Source: Microbacterium keratanolyticum (GTDB taxonomy: Bacteria > Actinomycetota > Actinomycetes > Actinomycetales > Microbacteriaceae). Taken from it: a stretch of DNA of 64,000 nt. Below the pieces are notes generated by a model. The model was not told where the DNA came from. It searched no databases and saw only the letters and a list, made by a program, of their open reading frames with translations. Shown in pieces: positions 1 through 8,227 of the stretch. A program made the position numbers and the translations under genes. The stretch covers positions 1,860,001 to 1,924,000 of the forward strand of contig NZ_JAFBBQ010000001.1 in assembly GCF_016907255.1 (NCBI RefSeq), read 5' to 3'. Every line of letters begins with the position of its first letter. Position 1 is the stretch's first letter.

Positions 1-858
1 CACATGGGGCTGCCGATGGCTCGCAATCTCGTCGCCGCCGGCTATGACGTCATCGGATTCGATGTCGTGCCCGCCGCGGTCGACGCGGCTCGCGCCGCAG
101 ACATCCCGATCGCGGAGAGCGGCATAGCCGCGGCATCCGACGCTGATGTCGTGCTCACGATGTTCCCCAGCGGTCGGCACGTGATCGACGCCTACGAGAA
201 CGGTCTGCTGGCAGCCGCGCGGGCGGACACCCTGTTCATCGACTCCTCGACGATCGCCGTGGACGAGGCGCAGACCGCGCACGAGCTCGCGCTCGCCGCC
301 GGACATCGCAGCATCGATGCACCGGTCTCCGGTGGCGTGGTCGGCGCGGAGAACGGCACGCTCGCCTTCATGGTCGGCGGATCCGAAGAGGACTTCGCGA
401 GCGCGCTACCCCTATTGGAAGTCATGGGCCGAAGGATCGTGCACTGCGGCGGCCCCGGACTCGGCCAGGCCGCGAAGGTCTGCAACAACATGATCCTCGC
501 GGTGTCGCAGATCGCTGTCGCGGAGGCGTTCGTGCTGGGGGAGCGCCTGGGGCTGACGCATCAGGCGCTCTACGACGTGGCATCCAATGCCTCGGGGCAG
601 TGCTGGGCGCTGAGCACGAACTGCCCGGTGCCGGGGCCGGTCCCCACGAGTCCCGCGAACCGCGACTATCAGCCGGGGTTCGCCGGAGCGCTCATGGCAA
701 AGGATCTCGGCCTCGCGCTGCAGGCGATCGAGGGCACGGGAACGGATGCCAGGATGGGGCGACTCGCGCAGGAGCTTTACGCCGCATTCGCCGCGGGCGA
801 CGGCGCGAGCCGAGATTTCTCGGGCATCATCACGGACATTCGCGAAGGCACGGTCTAG
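1..858 (+). CDS. mmsB: 3-hydroxyisobutyrate dehydrogenase, 5' partial
   Basis: NAD-dependent oxidation of 3-hydroxyisobutyrate to methylmalonate semialdehyde in valine degradation, cytosolic. The reading frame is open to base 1 and begins inside the Rossmann motif (HMGLPMARNL, normally preceded by GxIGLG), so the true start lies left of the window. DAPVSGG (visible residues about 106-112) is the substrate-binding loop, and K159 in GQAAKVCNNM is the expected catalytic lysine of the beta-hydroxyacid dehydrogenase family. About ten N-terminal residues are missing. The crotonase gene that follows fits the same valine/branched-chain pathway. Other beta-hydroxyacid dehydrogenases (tartronate semialdehyde reductase) are the alternative; the neighbour favours mmsB. 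Confidence 0.88.
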   Translation, partial: HMGLPMARNLVAAGYDVIGFDVVPAAVDAARAADIPIAESGIAAASDADVVLTMFPSGRHVIDAYENGLLAAARADTLFIDSSTIAVDEAQTAHELALAAGHRSIDAPVSGGVVGAENGTLAFMVGGSEEDFASALPLLEVMGRRIVHCGGPGLGQAAKVCNNMILAVSQIAVAEAFVLGERLGLTHQALYDVASNASGQCWALSTNCPVPGPVPTSPANRDYQPGFAGALMAKDLGLALQAIEGTGTDARMGRLAQELYAAFAAGDGASRDFSGIITDIREGTV

Positions 859-870
859 TCGCCGAATCGA

Positions 871-920
871 GTGGTCAGTTTCGGCAACTCTCTGCGCGAA
901 AAGTTGCCGAAACTGACCAC
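871..920. repeat. Perfect 19-bp inverted repeat between mmsB and the crotonase gene
   Basis: Arms GTGGTCAGTTTCGGCAACT (871-889) and its exact complement (902-920) enclose a 12-nt loop. No T-run follows, so it is not a classical intrinsic terminator. It starts 12 bp after the mmsB stop and ends 58 bp before the next start. It could be an mRNA-stabilising hairpin, a factor-assisted terminator or a copy of a dispersed palindromic element. Confidence 0.85.
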
Positions 921-978
921 CCGACGTGAGGTGCGAGATACTGGAGGGGCCGCAGCGTCGCGGCGGAGGGGAGCCGAC

Positions 979-1755
979 ATGGCGGAGTACGAGACTGTCC
1001 TGGTCGAGCAGCGAGGGCGCGTGGGGTGGATCACCCTGAATCGCCCTGACGCACTGAACGCACTGAACGCGCAGGTGTCGCGCGAGGTCTCGCACGCCGC
1101 GGCGGCGTTCGATGAAGACCCCGGCGTGGGGGCTATCGTCGTCACCGGATCCGAGCGCGCGTTCGCCGCGGGTGCCGACATCAAAGAGATGGAGGACATG
1201 ACGGCCGAGCGTATGCTCGCGACCGATCACTTCGGCGAATGGAACACGTTCGCCGCGGTTCGCACCCCCGTCATCGCCGCCGTCTCCGGCTACGCGCTGG
1301 GCGGCGGATGCGAGCTGGCGATGATGTGCGACATCATCCTGGCCGCCGACTCCGCGAAGTTCGGACAGCCCGAGATCAACCTCGGCGTCATCCCCGGAAT
1401 GGGCGGCACGCAGCGACTGATCCGCGCCGTCGGCTACTACAAGGCCGCCGAACTCATCCTGAGCGGTCGGATCATGGACGCCGCCGAGGCGGAGCGCAGC
1501 GGCCTCGTGTCGCGCGTGGTTCCCGCCGCGGATCTGCTCGCCGAGGCATCTGCACTCGCTGAGTCCATCGCCGCGAAGTCACTGCCCTCCGTGTACGCGG
1601 CGAAGGCGGCCCTCGACACCGCGATGGAGACGACCCTCGCTGAGGGACTGGCGCACGAGAAGACCGCGTTCGCAGCCCTCTTCGACACCGCCGATCAGAA
1701 GGAGGGCATGTCCGCCTTCCGTGAGAAACGTCCGCCAGAATTCCGACACCGATGA
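979..1755 (+). CDS. Enoyl-CoA hydratase (crotonase family)
   Basis: Hydrates 2-enoyl-CoA to 3-hydroxyacyl-CoA in fatty-acid or branched-chain acyl-CoA oxidation; cytosolic. The 258-residue product is of normal crotonase length. Both catalytic glutamates are present 20 residues apart as in the rat enzyme: E112 in [12 protein letters not shown] and E132 in [27 protein letters not shown] supplies the oxyanion hole. The start at 979 follows a purine-rich site (GGAGGGG, 964-970); an upstream in-frame start would translate the 871-920 palindrome and is rejected. It overlaps the next gene by ATGA, suggesting translational coupling. Substrate range cannot be read from sequence. Confidence 0.92.
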   Translation: MAEYETVLVEQRGRVGWITLNRPDALNALNAQVSREVSHAAAAFDEDPGVGAIVVTGSERAFAAGADIKEMEDMTAERMLATDHFGEWNTFAAVRTPVIAAVSGYALGGGCELAMMCDIILAADSAKFGQPEINLGVIPGMGGTQRLIRAVGYYKAAELILSGRIMDAAEAERSGLVSRVVPAADLLAEASALAESIAAKSLPSVYAAKAALDTAMETTLAEGLAHEKTAFAALFDTADQKEGMSAFREKRPPEFRHR

Positions 1756-2204
1756 GCATGACGATCGACACGACCCTGCCGGACGACAACGATCTGGAGC
1801 TGCCCGAGCGCGACCGTCGCGCCCTTGTGGAGTGGACAGTCGCGTGCGCGGAACGGCTGCTGCCGCTGTACCTCGCCGCGCGCCCGGATGACACGCGGCC
1901 CCGCGACGCGCTCGACGCGGCGCTTTCGTTCCTCAGCGGCGAGCTGAGCATCGACGAGGTGCGCGAGAGTGCGTTCGCCTGCCATGCCGCCGCGCGCGAG
2001 GTCGAGGATCCTGCGGCTAGTGCCGCCGCACGGGTCTGCGGGCAGGCTGCCGCGGTCGCGCACATGGCCGGCCACAGCCGCCAGGTGCCTCGGCACACGG
2101 CCAAGGCCTTCCCCGACGACCGGTCTCGCCGCGACGAAGAGCTCGCCTGGCAGCGGATGAACATTCCCACGCGTTACGACCGCTACGTCTACGAGGGCGA
2201 CTGA
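1752..2204 (+). CDS. Imm-5-like putative immunity protein
   Basis: 150-residue soluble, helix-rich, Ala-rich protein. The sequence [22 protein letters not shown] followed by [26 protein letters not shown] resembles the widespread actinobacterial family labelled putative immunity protein (Imm-5 fold), with paired helices and conserved histidines. The family name comes from genome-context prediction; no biochemical role is established, and no toxin gene is visible nearby. It begins on the ATGA overlap with the crotonase gene, so it is probably co-translated with it. Family assignment is from pattern memory and is moderate; a general housekeeping role is equally possible. Confidence 0.6.
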   Translation: MSMTIDTTLPDDNDLELPERDRRALVEWTVACAERLLPLYLAARPDDTRPRDALDAALSFLSGELSIDEVRESAFACHAAAREVEDPAASAAARVCGQAAAVAHMAGHSRQVPRHTAKAFPDDRSRRDEELAWQRMNIPTRYDRYVYEGD

Positions 2205-2218
2205 CCCTTTTCGACGCA

Positions 2219-2224
2219 TAGAGT
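2219..2224 (+). promoter_or_regulatory. Putative -10 element upstream of the C-S lyase gene
   Basis: TAGAGT lies 70 bp before the GTG start at 2295, predicting a leader of about 64 nt. No good -35 was found. The match is to the same -10 class seen before many genes here. Confidence 0.35.
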
Positions 2225-2294
2225 GGACGGTGCGACCCCTCGGCGGCGACTGCGCAGCATCCGCTCGAGCTCATGGCAGACGGAGTGAATCACA

Positions 2295-3449
2295 GTGCAC
2301 AAGGCTTTCGACGAGACCACGATCGCAGACCTGCAGGAGCAGGGGAGCCTGAAGTGGAGCCACTTCCCGGACACGATCGGCGCGTTCGTCGCCGAGATGG
2401 ACTTCGGCACTGCTCCCGCCGTGCGGGATGCGATGCACGCGGCCATCGATCGCGGGCAGCTCGGCTATCTGCCGCAGCACCTGCTCACTGGCCTCGGTGA
2501 GGCGACCGCCGCCTGGCACCGCGATGCCTATGGCTGGGAGATCGACCCGGCTCGCGTGCACCACGCCTCGGATGTGCTGAACGCGCTTGAGGTCACGATC
2601 CGCCACTACTCGACCCCGGGGTCGGCCGTGATCGTGCTGACGCCGTCGTACATGCCGTTCCTGCGCGTGCCGAAGGAGTGCGAGCGCGAGATCATCGAGG
2701 TCCCGATGGTCGTTCGCGACGGTCGCTACGAGATGGATCTGGACGGCATCGAGCGGGCGTTCGAGGCCGGCGCGAATCTCTTCATCCTGTGCAACCCGCA
2801 CAACCCGGTCGGGACGGTGTTCCGCCGCGACGAGCTGCTCGCGCTGAGCGAGGTCGTCGAGCGCCATGGCGGACGCGTGTTCTCCGATGAGATCCATGCG
2901 CCGCTCATCTATCAGGGCGGCACGCACGTGCCCTATGCGAGCCTGACGCCTGAGACGGCCGCGCACACCGTGACGGCGACGTCGGTGACGAAGGCGTGGA
3001 ACATCCCCGGGCTCAAGTGTGCGCAGCTCATCTTCAGCAATGATGCGGATGTCGCGACGTGGAACGAGGGTGCGCAGGTGGCACGCAGTTCGGCGAGCAC
3101 GATCGGCGTCATCGCGAGTATCGCCGCGTACAACGATGGCCGTGAGTGGCTCGACGGTGTCATCGAGTACCTCGACGGCAACCGTCGCGAGCTGCACGCG
3201 CAGCTGGCCGAACACCTGCCCGAAGTGACCAGCACAATGCCGGAGGGTACGTACATCGCGTGGCTGGACGCGCGCGCTCTGGGGCACGAGAACGCTTCGG
3301 TCTTCTTCCGCGAGGCGGCAGGGGTCGCGCTGACGGATGGTGTCGCCTGCGGACGTGGCTACGAGAACTACCTGCGCTTCATCTTCGCGACGCCGCGTCC
3401 GGTCATCACCGAGGCCGTGCGCCGTATGGCGGCGGCCGTTCACGGCTGA
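2295..3449 (+). CDS. PatB/MalY-type cystathionine beta-lyase (PLP aminotransferase fold)
   Basis: Cytosolic PLP enzyme that cleaves C-S bonds of cystathionine or cysteine conjugates (beta-elimination giving pyruvate, ammonia and a thiol). Length 384 is typical for PatB/MalY. The Schiff-base lysine is K233 in SVTKAWNIPGLK, at the same index as in E. coli MalY; CNPHNPVG and SDEIHAPLIY are the PLP-pocket motifs. The GTG start gives the usual MxxFD N-terminus (MHKAFDETTI); a weak CGGAG precedes it. It converges on the MarR gene with a 1-bp gap. Some members also regulate sugar operons by binding MalT-like factors; nothing here supports that. Confidence 0.87.
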   Translation: MHKAFDETTIADLQEQGSLKWSHFPDTIGAFVAEMDFGTAPAVRDAMHAAIDRGQLGYLPQHLLTGLGEATAAWHRDAYGWEIDPARVHHASDVLNALEVTIRHYSTPGSAVIVLTPSYMPFLRVPKECEREIIEVPMVVRDGRYEMDLDGIERAFEAGANLFILCNPHNPVGTVFRRDELLALSEVVERHGGRVFSDEIHAPLIYQGGTHVPYASLTPETAAHTVTATSVTKAWNIPGLKCAQLIFSNDADVATWNEGAQVARSSASTIGVIASIAAYNDGREWLDGVIEYLDGNRRELHAQLAEHLPEVTSTMPEGTYIAWLDARALGHENASVFFREAAGVALTDGVACGRGYENYLRFIFATPRPVITEAVRRMAAAVHG

Positions 3450-3450
3450 G

Positions 3451-3993
3451 CTACGGCGACAGCGGTTCGGGTTGCGGCCTCGGATCGGCGAAGTCGCCCG
3501 CGTTCTTGCGCATGCGCGCGACGATCGCGACGAGGTCGGTGGCGTCGTCTTCGCTGATGCCCGGGTCGGCGAAGACCTCGCGGTTGAGGGCGTCGGTGGC
3601 GTCCTCAACGAGCGTGCGTCCCGTGGGGGTGAGCTCCAGCAGGGCCGCGCGTCCGTCGTGCGGGTGCTTGTGGCGAGCAACCAGGCCGTCGCGCACGAGG
3701 CGGTCGGCCGTGCTCGACACGCTCGTGGCGTGCACCTGCAGACGGGCCACGACGCTCGACAGCGGCAGGCGTCCTTCGCGGCTGAACGCCAGCAGCCGCA
3801 GCACCTCGTAGCGGGCGAAGGACAGCTCGAAGGGCTTCAGGGTCGATTCGACGCGGGCGAGGAGCAGCTGCTGCGCGCGCATGACCGAGACGACGAGAGA
3901 CATGCCGCCCGCGGCATCCGTCCATCCGTGCGCGAGCCACTGCCGCTTCGCCTCGGCGAGCGGATCGACAGGCAGCGGGTGCGATCGGGCCAC
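3451..3993 (-). CDS. MarR-family transcriptional regulator
   Basis: 180-residue winged-helix repressor-type protein. The MarR core spans about residues 35-160: helices around LVVSVMRAQQLLLARVESTLKPFELSFARYEVLRLL, recognition region LQVHATSVSSTADRLVRDGLV, and the wing HPHDGRAALLELTPTGR. The GTG start at 3993 is preceded by TACCGT and a 6-nt gap, matching the leaderless layout seen elsewhere in the window. It diverges from etfBA across 142 bp that include the palindrome at 4079-4093, so etfBA and itself are likely targets. Ligand unknown; acyl-CoA or fatty acid would fit the neighbours. Confidence 0.88.
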   Translation of the reverse strand: MARSHPLPVDPLAEAKRQWLAHGWTDAAGGMSLVVSVMRAQQLLLARVESTLKPFELSFARYEVLRLLAFSREGRLPLSSVVARLQVHATSVSSTADRLVRDGLVARHKHPHDGRAALLELTPTGRTLVEDATDALNREVFADPGISEDDATDLVAIVARMRKNAGDFADPRPQPEPLSP

Positions 3994-3999
3994 GGCTCT

Positions 4000-4005
4000 A
4001 CGGTA
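4000..4005 (-). promoter_or_regulatory. Leaderless -10 of the MarR gene
   Basis: On the minus strand TACCGT is followed by 6 nt and then the GTG start codon at 3993, so transcription probably begins at the start codon. Confidence 0.5.
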
Positions 4006-4078
4006 CCGGCAGGGTGGTCGATTTCTGCGTCGTGGCGAACGGGCGGATGTCTACCTTGAACCTGAGTCGCAGAGTAGA

Positions 4079-4104
4079 TGAGACTGAGTCTCACCGGCTA
4101 GAAT
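4079..4104 (+). promoter_or_regulatory. etfBA promoter with 15-bp palindromic operator
   Basis: TGAGACTGAGTCTCA (4079-4093) is a perfect palindrome around a central G. It ends 5 bp before TAGAAT (4099-4104), a good -10, and so covers the expected -35/spacer region. It lies between the divergent MarR gene and etfB, making MarR binding the simplest reading. A GAGGAG ribosome site sits just before the etfB ATG. Confidence 0.6.
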
Positions 4105-4135
4105 CGAGAATCAAGAGCGTCGTGAGGAGTAGTCG

Positions 4136-4912
4136 ATGAAGATCTTCGTCCTGGTCAAAGAGGTGCCTGACACCTATGGCGACCGCACACTGAGCCTTGC
4201 GACAGGACTCGCTGAACGCGGAGCGAGTGACGCCGTGCTCGACGAGATCACCGAGCGGGCACTGGAAGTCGCCCTCGTGACCGCCGCGGCGAATCCGGGT
4301 TCAGAGGTCGTCGCCGTGTCGATGGCTCCCGAGACAGCGACGGCCTCGGTCCGCCGCGCTCTCGCGATCGGTGCGGATTCGGCGGTGCACATCGCCGACG
4401 AGGCGTTGCGCGGGGCCGACCTGGGCGTCACAGCGAAGGTCCTCGCGGCAGCGATCCGCCGCGGCGCTCCCGACCTCGTCATCACCGGCAACCTCTCCAC
4501 CGACGGCTCGGGCGGTGTGCTTCCGGCGATGCTCGCCGAGCACCTCGGCTTTGCGCAGGTCACGGCGCTGAGCGCGGTGCAGGTCAGCGCGGACGCCGTC
4601 ACGGGCACCCGCGCCACGGACTTCGGCGCGCAGGAGGCATCCGCGCCTCTGCCTGCGGTGATCTCGATCACCGAGGCGCTGCCGGACGCTCGCTTCCCGA
4701 ACTTCAAGGGCATCATGGCGGCGAAGAAGAAGCCGCTCGAGGTGCTGAGCCTCGCCGACCTCGACGTCGATATCGACCCGGCGGTCGCGCCGCAGGCGAT
4801 CCTGACGGCCGTCGCCGAGAAGCCTGCCCGCGCCGCGGGCGTCAAGATCACGGATGAGGGTGACGCCGGCACACAGCTGGTCGAGTTCCTCGTGCAGAAC
4901 CGGCTGGTGTGA
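4136..4912 (+). CDS. etfB: Electron transfer flavoprotein, beta subunit
   Basis: Beta subunit of the soluble ETF heterodimer, which accepts electrons from acyl-CoA dehydrogenases and passes them to an ETF:quinone oxidoreductase. The 258-residue product begins MKIFVLVKEVPDTYGDR, the usual EtfB start, and carries VITGNLSTDGSGGVLPAMLAEHLG (nucleotide-binding loop) and LPDARFPNFKGIMAAKKKPLE, the EtfB signature with the recognition-loop region. Preceded by GAGGAG with good spacing. Followed by etfA after 8 bp and then by a cytochrome-b-like gene, implying one operon. Confidence 0.95.
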   Translation: MKIFVLVKEVPDTYGDRTLSLATGLAERGASDAVLDEITERALEVALVTAAANPGSEVVAVSMAPETATASVRRALAIGADSAVHIADEALRGADLGVTAKVLAAAIRRGAPDLVITGNLSTDGSGGVLPAMLAEHLGFAQVTALSAVQVSADAVTGTRATDFGAQEASAPLPAVISITEALPDARFPNFKGIMAAKKKPLEVLSLADLDVDIDPAVAPQAILTAVAEKPARAAGVKITDEGDAGTQLVEFLVQNRLV

Positions 4913-4920
4913 GGACCATC

Positions 4921-5898
4921 ATGAGCTACCCCGCAGACGCAATCCTTGTTCTCGTCGACGTGACCCCGACCGGTGACGCGGCACCCTCCACGGCAGCCCT
5001 CCTCGGTGCCGCCGCACAGATCGGCACGCCGGTCGCGCTCGTAGCGGCTCCGGCGGGCACCGCCCAGGCTGCGGTCGACGCCGCCGGATCCGCGGGTGCC
5101 GCCGTCGTGCTGACGGCCGACGCGGATGCCACAGCGCTGACCGTTCCCCTTGTCGATGCGCTGCAGGCGGCGGATGCCCTCGTGCGCCCGGACGCCATCC
5201 TGGTCTCGAACTCGATCGCCGGCCGTGATGCCGCCGGCCGCTTCGCGGCCCGCGCCGAGCGTGCACTGCTGGTCGACGCGATCGGCGTCTCCCGTGACGA
5301 TGAGGGCATCGTCGCGCATCACTCCGTCTATGGCGGGGCTTACCTCACGGACTCGGCGGCGACCTTCGGCGCTCCGGTCATCACCGTGCGCCAGGGAGCC
5401 ATCGATGCTCGTGCGGAGGCGCAGCAGGCGCAGGTCGAGGAACTCTCTGTCACCGCTTCCGGTGCCGCCGCAGCGTCCGTCGGCGCGATCGAAGCGGTCG
5501 AGGCGACATCCTCGCGTCCGGATCTCCGCGGCGCAGCGCGCGTGGTCTCCGGCGGACGTGGGCTCGCCTCGAAGGAGAAGTTCGTGCTCGTCGAGCAGCT
5601 CGCCGACGCCCTGGGCGCCGCCGTCGGCGCATCCCGTGCCGCTGTCGATGCCGGGTACATCCCGCAGTCGCATCAGGTCGGCCAGACGGGCGTCTCGGTC
5701 TCGCCGCAGCTCTACATCGCCCTGGGCATCTCGGGCGCGATCCAGCACCGCGCAGGAATGCAGACGGCGAAGACGATCGTCGCGATCAACAAGGATGGCG
5801 AGGCGCCGATCTTCGATGTCGCCGACTTCGGCATCGTCGGCGATCTGTTCACGGTCGTGCCGCAGGTGATCGAGGCACTCGAAGCCCGGAAGAAGTAG
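4921..5898 (+). CDS. etfA: Electron transfer flavoprotein, alpha subunit
   Basis: FAD-carrying alpha subunit of ETF. 325 residues. The C-terminal FAD domain shows [49 protein letters not shown], then [18 protein letters not shown] and [23 protein letters not shown], all canonical EtfA. The ATG at 4921 is preferred over the overlapping GTG at 4909 because GAGG sits 6 nt before it. The N-terminal domain is Ala-rich and divergent as usual. Co-transcribed with etfB and probably with the downstream membrane gene (2-bp gap). Confidence 0.95.
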   Translation: MSYPADAILVLVDVTPTGDAAPSTAALLGAAAQIGTPVALVAAPAGTAQAAVDAAGSAGAAVVLTADADATALTVPLVDALQAADALVRPDAILVSNSIAGRDAAGRFAARAERALLVDAIGVSRDDEGIVAHHSVYGGAYLTDSAATFGAPVITVRQGAIDARAEAQQAQVEELSVTASGAAAASVGAIEAVEATSSRPDLRGAARVVSGGRGLASKEKFVLVEQLADALGAAVGASRAAVDAGYIPQSHQVGQTGVSVSPQLYIALGISGAIQHRAGMQTAKTIVAINKDGEAPIFDVADFGIVGDLFTVVPQVIEALEARKK

Positions 5899-5900
5899 TC

Positions 5901-7517
5901 ATGGTCGAGCGGATGCTGCGCCGAGGCCTGCCACGTGTCGCCGGAGGCGATCCGTGGCCGCCCGCGCTGGCCGTCGAGGTCGGGGTGAGCGCCGACGCGC
6001 CCGCCGAGTCCACCGCGCCTGCGCCTGGGGTCCCGGAAACTCCGGTCTCCGCAGACCTGAGTGCTGCAGAAACGGGACCGCTCGCAGAGCAGAGCCCAGC
6101 GGTCCCGGAAACTCCGCCGGTGCCTGCGAAAGCGGGACCACTCGGCGCGATGCGTCGCGGGCTGCCGCGCGTCGCCGACGGTGAGCCGTGGCCCCCTGCT
6201 GGCGCCGCATCGCCGGCGGGTACGCCCTCGCCAGCGGTCCCAGAAACTCCGGTCTCCGCAGGTCCTGGCGCTGCAGAAGTGGGACCGACCGTGGAGCAGA
6301 GCCCAGCGGTCCCAGAAACACCCGCGGCGGTAGCTGCGAATCCCGCGCAGGCGGGACCGGCCGCGACCATGCGCCGCGGGCTGCCGCGCGTCGAAGGGGG
6401 CGAAGGGTGGCCACCCGCCGGGCTCACCGCTCGCGTCGCGGTGGCCGAAATGGCGACGAATGCGCCGTCCGTGCCGGCATCCGAGGTCGCGGAGGTCCCC
6501 GCTGCCGCACCCGCCGCCGTGGCTCTCACGCGCGATGTCTCGACACCGCTGCCGTTCCGTCGAACGGTCTGGCAGGGTACGGCGCCGCGCCATGCGGTCG
6601 AACCAGAGCCCGAGGCATCCCGCTTCCGCCCCACCTGGCCGCAGGTGCTGGGCGGACTCATGGGAGCCGCCGCCCTGGGCATCATAGCGGGCGCGGGCAT
6701 CGCGCTCGTGCGGGCGCTGCTGAGCATGTCGTTCATGCAGGACTTCCTGGCGGCGTTCCCCGGCGAATACCACCTGCCGGAGGGCACGCAGCCCGGCTTC
6801 CCCGCCTGGATCGGCTGGCAGCACTTCTTCAATGTGTTCCTCATGGTGCTGATCATCCGCTCGGGTCTGCGGGTGCGCAGCGAGAAGCGTCCGACGGTCT
6901 TCTGGGCACCGCGAGGCAACGCGAAGGGCAAGATCAGCCTGACGCTCTGGTTCCACCAGGCGCTCGACATCCTGTGGCTCGTCAACGGTGTCATCTTCGT
7001 CGTCCTGCTCTTCGTGAGCGGCCACTGGGTGCGCATCGTGCCGACGAGCTGGGAGGTCTTCCCGAATGCGCTGTCGGCGCTGCTGCAGTACATCTCGTTC
7101 GACTGGCCGACCGAGAACGGCTGGGTGAACTACAACAGCCTGCAGCAGCTGGCCTACTTCACGACCGTGTTCATCGCGGCTCCGCTCGCGGCGATCACCG
7201 GATTCCGCATGTCGGGGATGTGGCCCAAGAAGGCCGAGAAGCTCTCGAAGGCGTACCCGGTCGAGTGGGCGCGGACGCTGCACTTCCCGATCATGCTCTA
7301 CTTCGTGGCGTTCATCTTCGTGCACGTGATGCTCGTGGTCCTCACCGGGTTCCTGCGGAACCTGAACCACATGTACGCCGCACAGGACGCCGTCACGTGG
7401 ACCGGCTTCTGGGTCTTCGTCGCATCGATGGTCGTCATCGTCGGCGCGTGGATCGCGGCGAGACCGATCGTCCTCGCGCCGATCGCCAAGGTCTTCGGCA
7501 ACGTCAGCGGGCGCTGA
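5901..7517 (+). CDS. Cytochrome b/b6-like membrane protein with triplicated N-terminal motif
   Basis: 538 residues. The first ~245 residues are Pro/Ala-rich and probably disordered and cytosolic. They contain three copies of (M)RRGLPRV-GG-PWPP (residues about 6-20, 84-99, 153-168) joined by VPETP-containing linkers. The last ~290 residues hold about five membrane helices with spaced histidines (WQHFFN, WFHQALD, SGHWV, TLHFPIM, FVHVMLV), as in di-heme cytochrome b subunits of the b561/formate-dehydrogenase-gamma type. It follows etfA by 2 bp, so a role in moving electrons from ETF toward menaquinone is plausible but inferred. RRGLPR..PWPP is a motif I associate with other actinobacterial cytochrome-b-like proteins. 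Ends at a strong hairpin. Confidence 0.8.
   Translation: MVERMLRRGLPRVAGGDPWPPALAVEVGVSADAPAESTAPAPGVPETPVSADLSAAETGPLAEQSPAVPETPPVPAKAGPLGAMRRGLPRVADGEPWPPAGAASPAGTPSPAVPETPVSAGPGAAEVGPTVEQSPAVPETPAAVAANPAQAGPAATMRRGLPRVEGGEGWPPAGLTARVAVAEMATNAPSVPASEVAEVPAAAPAAVALTRDVSTPLPFRRTVWQGTAPRHAVEPEPEASRFRPTWPQVLGGLMGAAALGIIAGAGIALVRALLSMSFMQDFLAAFPGEYHLPEGTQPGFPAWIGWQHFFNVFLMVLIIRSGLRVRSEKRPTVFWAPRGNAKGKISLTLWFHQALDILWLVNGVIFVVLLFVSGHWVRIVPTSWEVFPNALSALLQYISFDWPTENGWVNYNSLQQLAYFTTVFIAAPLAAITGFRMSGMWPKKAEKLSKAYPVEWARTLHFPIMLYFVAFIFVHVMLVVLTGFLRNLNHMYAAQDAVTWTGFWVFVASMVVIVGAWIAARPIVLAPIAKVFGNVSGR
6029..6360 (+). repeat. In-frame DNA repeats with GGTCCC/GGGACC pairs in the linker of the cytochrome-like gene
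   Basis: The linker DNA holds four GGTCCC(G/A)GAAAC blocks (near 6029, 6111, 6237, 6309) alternating with complementary GGGACC blocks (near 6074, 6133, 6282, 6354), giving nested 6-10 bp inverted repeats such as CGGGACCGCT/AGCGGTCCCG. They encode the VPETP and (E/K)xGP repeats between the RRGLPR motifs. Confidence 0.7.
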
Positions 7518-7532
7518 GCGCACAGACGAAGT

Positions 7533-7570
7533 GAGGGGCGGATGCTGTGCCGCATCCGCCCCTCATTCTT
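7533..7570. terminator. Bidirectional hairpin terminator
   Basis: GAGGGGCGGATGC (7533-7545) pairs exactly with GCATCCGCCCCTC (7552-7564) across a 6-nt loop, followed by ATTCTT. It sits between convergent genes (stop 7517 on +, stop at 7581 on -), so it can serve both. The stem contains the GGATGC/GCATCC word that recurs in this genome. Confidence 0.8.
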
Positions 7571-7580
7571 GCGAAGATGA

Positions 7581-8087
7581 TCAGCGCACGAAGCGCACCT
7601 CGGTGAGCGTCTCGCCGAGGAAGGGCTCGGTGTGCGTGGCGCCGTCGAGGGTCATGCCGTTGCGCGTGTAGAAGCGGTGCGCGCGGGGGTTGTCGTCGGC
7701 CACCCAGAGGTAGACCGGCTCGTCCTTCTCGATCGCCGCATCGAAGAGGCGCTGGCCGATGCCGGTGCCGTGCCACTCCTCAAGCAGGTAGATGAAGTAC
7801 AGCTCGCGGAACGCGGGGGCATCCTTGTCGCGGGCAGGACCCGAGCCCACGAAGCCCACGATCTCGCCGTCGACGAGGGCGGCGCTCATGCGGAAGTCGG
7901 GACCCTGGGCGGCCCAGTGCGTCCAGAGCTCTGCCATGCGACGGGGCGACACGTTCTTCAACGCGGCTTCGCTGATCAGGTGGTCGTAGGTCTCGTGCCA
8001 GCACTGGGCATGGACGCGACCGAGGGCTTCCGAATCGACATCACGGACCGGACGGACAATGACTTCAGGCTGGGCAACGGCGCTCAT
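7581..8087 (-). CDS. GNAT-family N-acetyltransferase
   Basis: 168-residue single-domain GNAT enzyme that transfers an acetyl group from acetyl-CoA to an unknown amine. N-terminal VRPVRDVDSEALGRVHAQCWHETY is typical of the RimI/PhnO-like fold. Beta-4 plus the pyrophosphate loop is LYFIYLLEEWHGTGIGQRLF (Q/RxxGxG/A equivalent), and PRAHRFYTRNGM is the C-terminal motif. The ATG at 8087 has TAGAGT 6 nt upstream on the minus strand, indicating a leaderless message. Substrate cannot be told from sequence or neighbours. Confidence 0.88.
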   Translation of the reverse strand: MSAVAQPEVIVRPVRDVDSEALGRVHAQCWHETYDHLISEAALKNVSPRRMAELWTHWAAQGPDFRMSAALVDGEIVGFVGSGPARDKDAPAFRELYFIYLLEEWHGTGIGQRLFDAAIEKDEPVYLWVADDNPRAHRFYTRNGMTLDGATHTEPFLGETLTEVRFVR

Positions 8088-8093
8088 GCCGCG

Positions 8094-8099
8094 ACTCTA
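8094..8099 (-). promoter_or_regulatory. Leaderless -10 of the GNAT gene
   Basis: TAGAGT on the minus strand, then 6 nt, then ATG at 8087. No ribosome-binding site precedes the ATG. Confidence 0.55.
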
Positions 8100-8213
8100 C
8101 GCTCGCGACGCCCCGACACGAAATCGAGACGAAATCCAGGGCGAGAAGCGCGAGGCCATCGGGTCTCTCTGTGCGTTCTCTACAACGGAATGTCGGTTCT
8201 GTGCGGTGATTGC

Positions 8214-8219
8214 TACGCT
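8214..8219 (+). promoter_or_regulatory. Leaderless -10 of the thioesterase gene
   Basis: TACGCT with a TG extension (TGC before it) lies 8 nt before GTG 8228. The sequence between shows no ribosome-binding site. Confidence 0.5.
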
Positions 8220-8227
8220 CGCACCTC

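Noticed and set aside
871..978. Upstream start for the crotonase
   Set aside because: It would translate the 19-bp palindrome, and the purine-rich ribosome site at 964-970 supports the ATG at 979.
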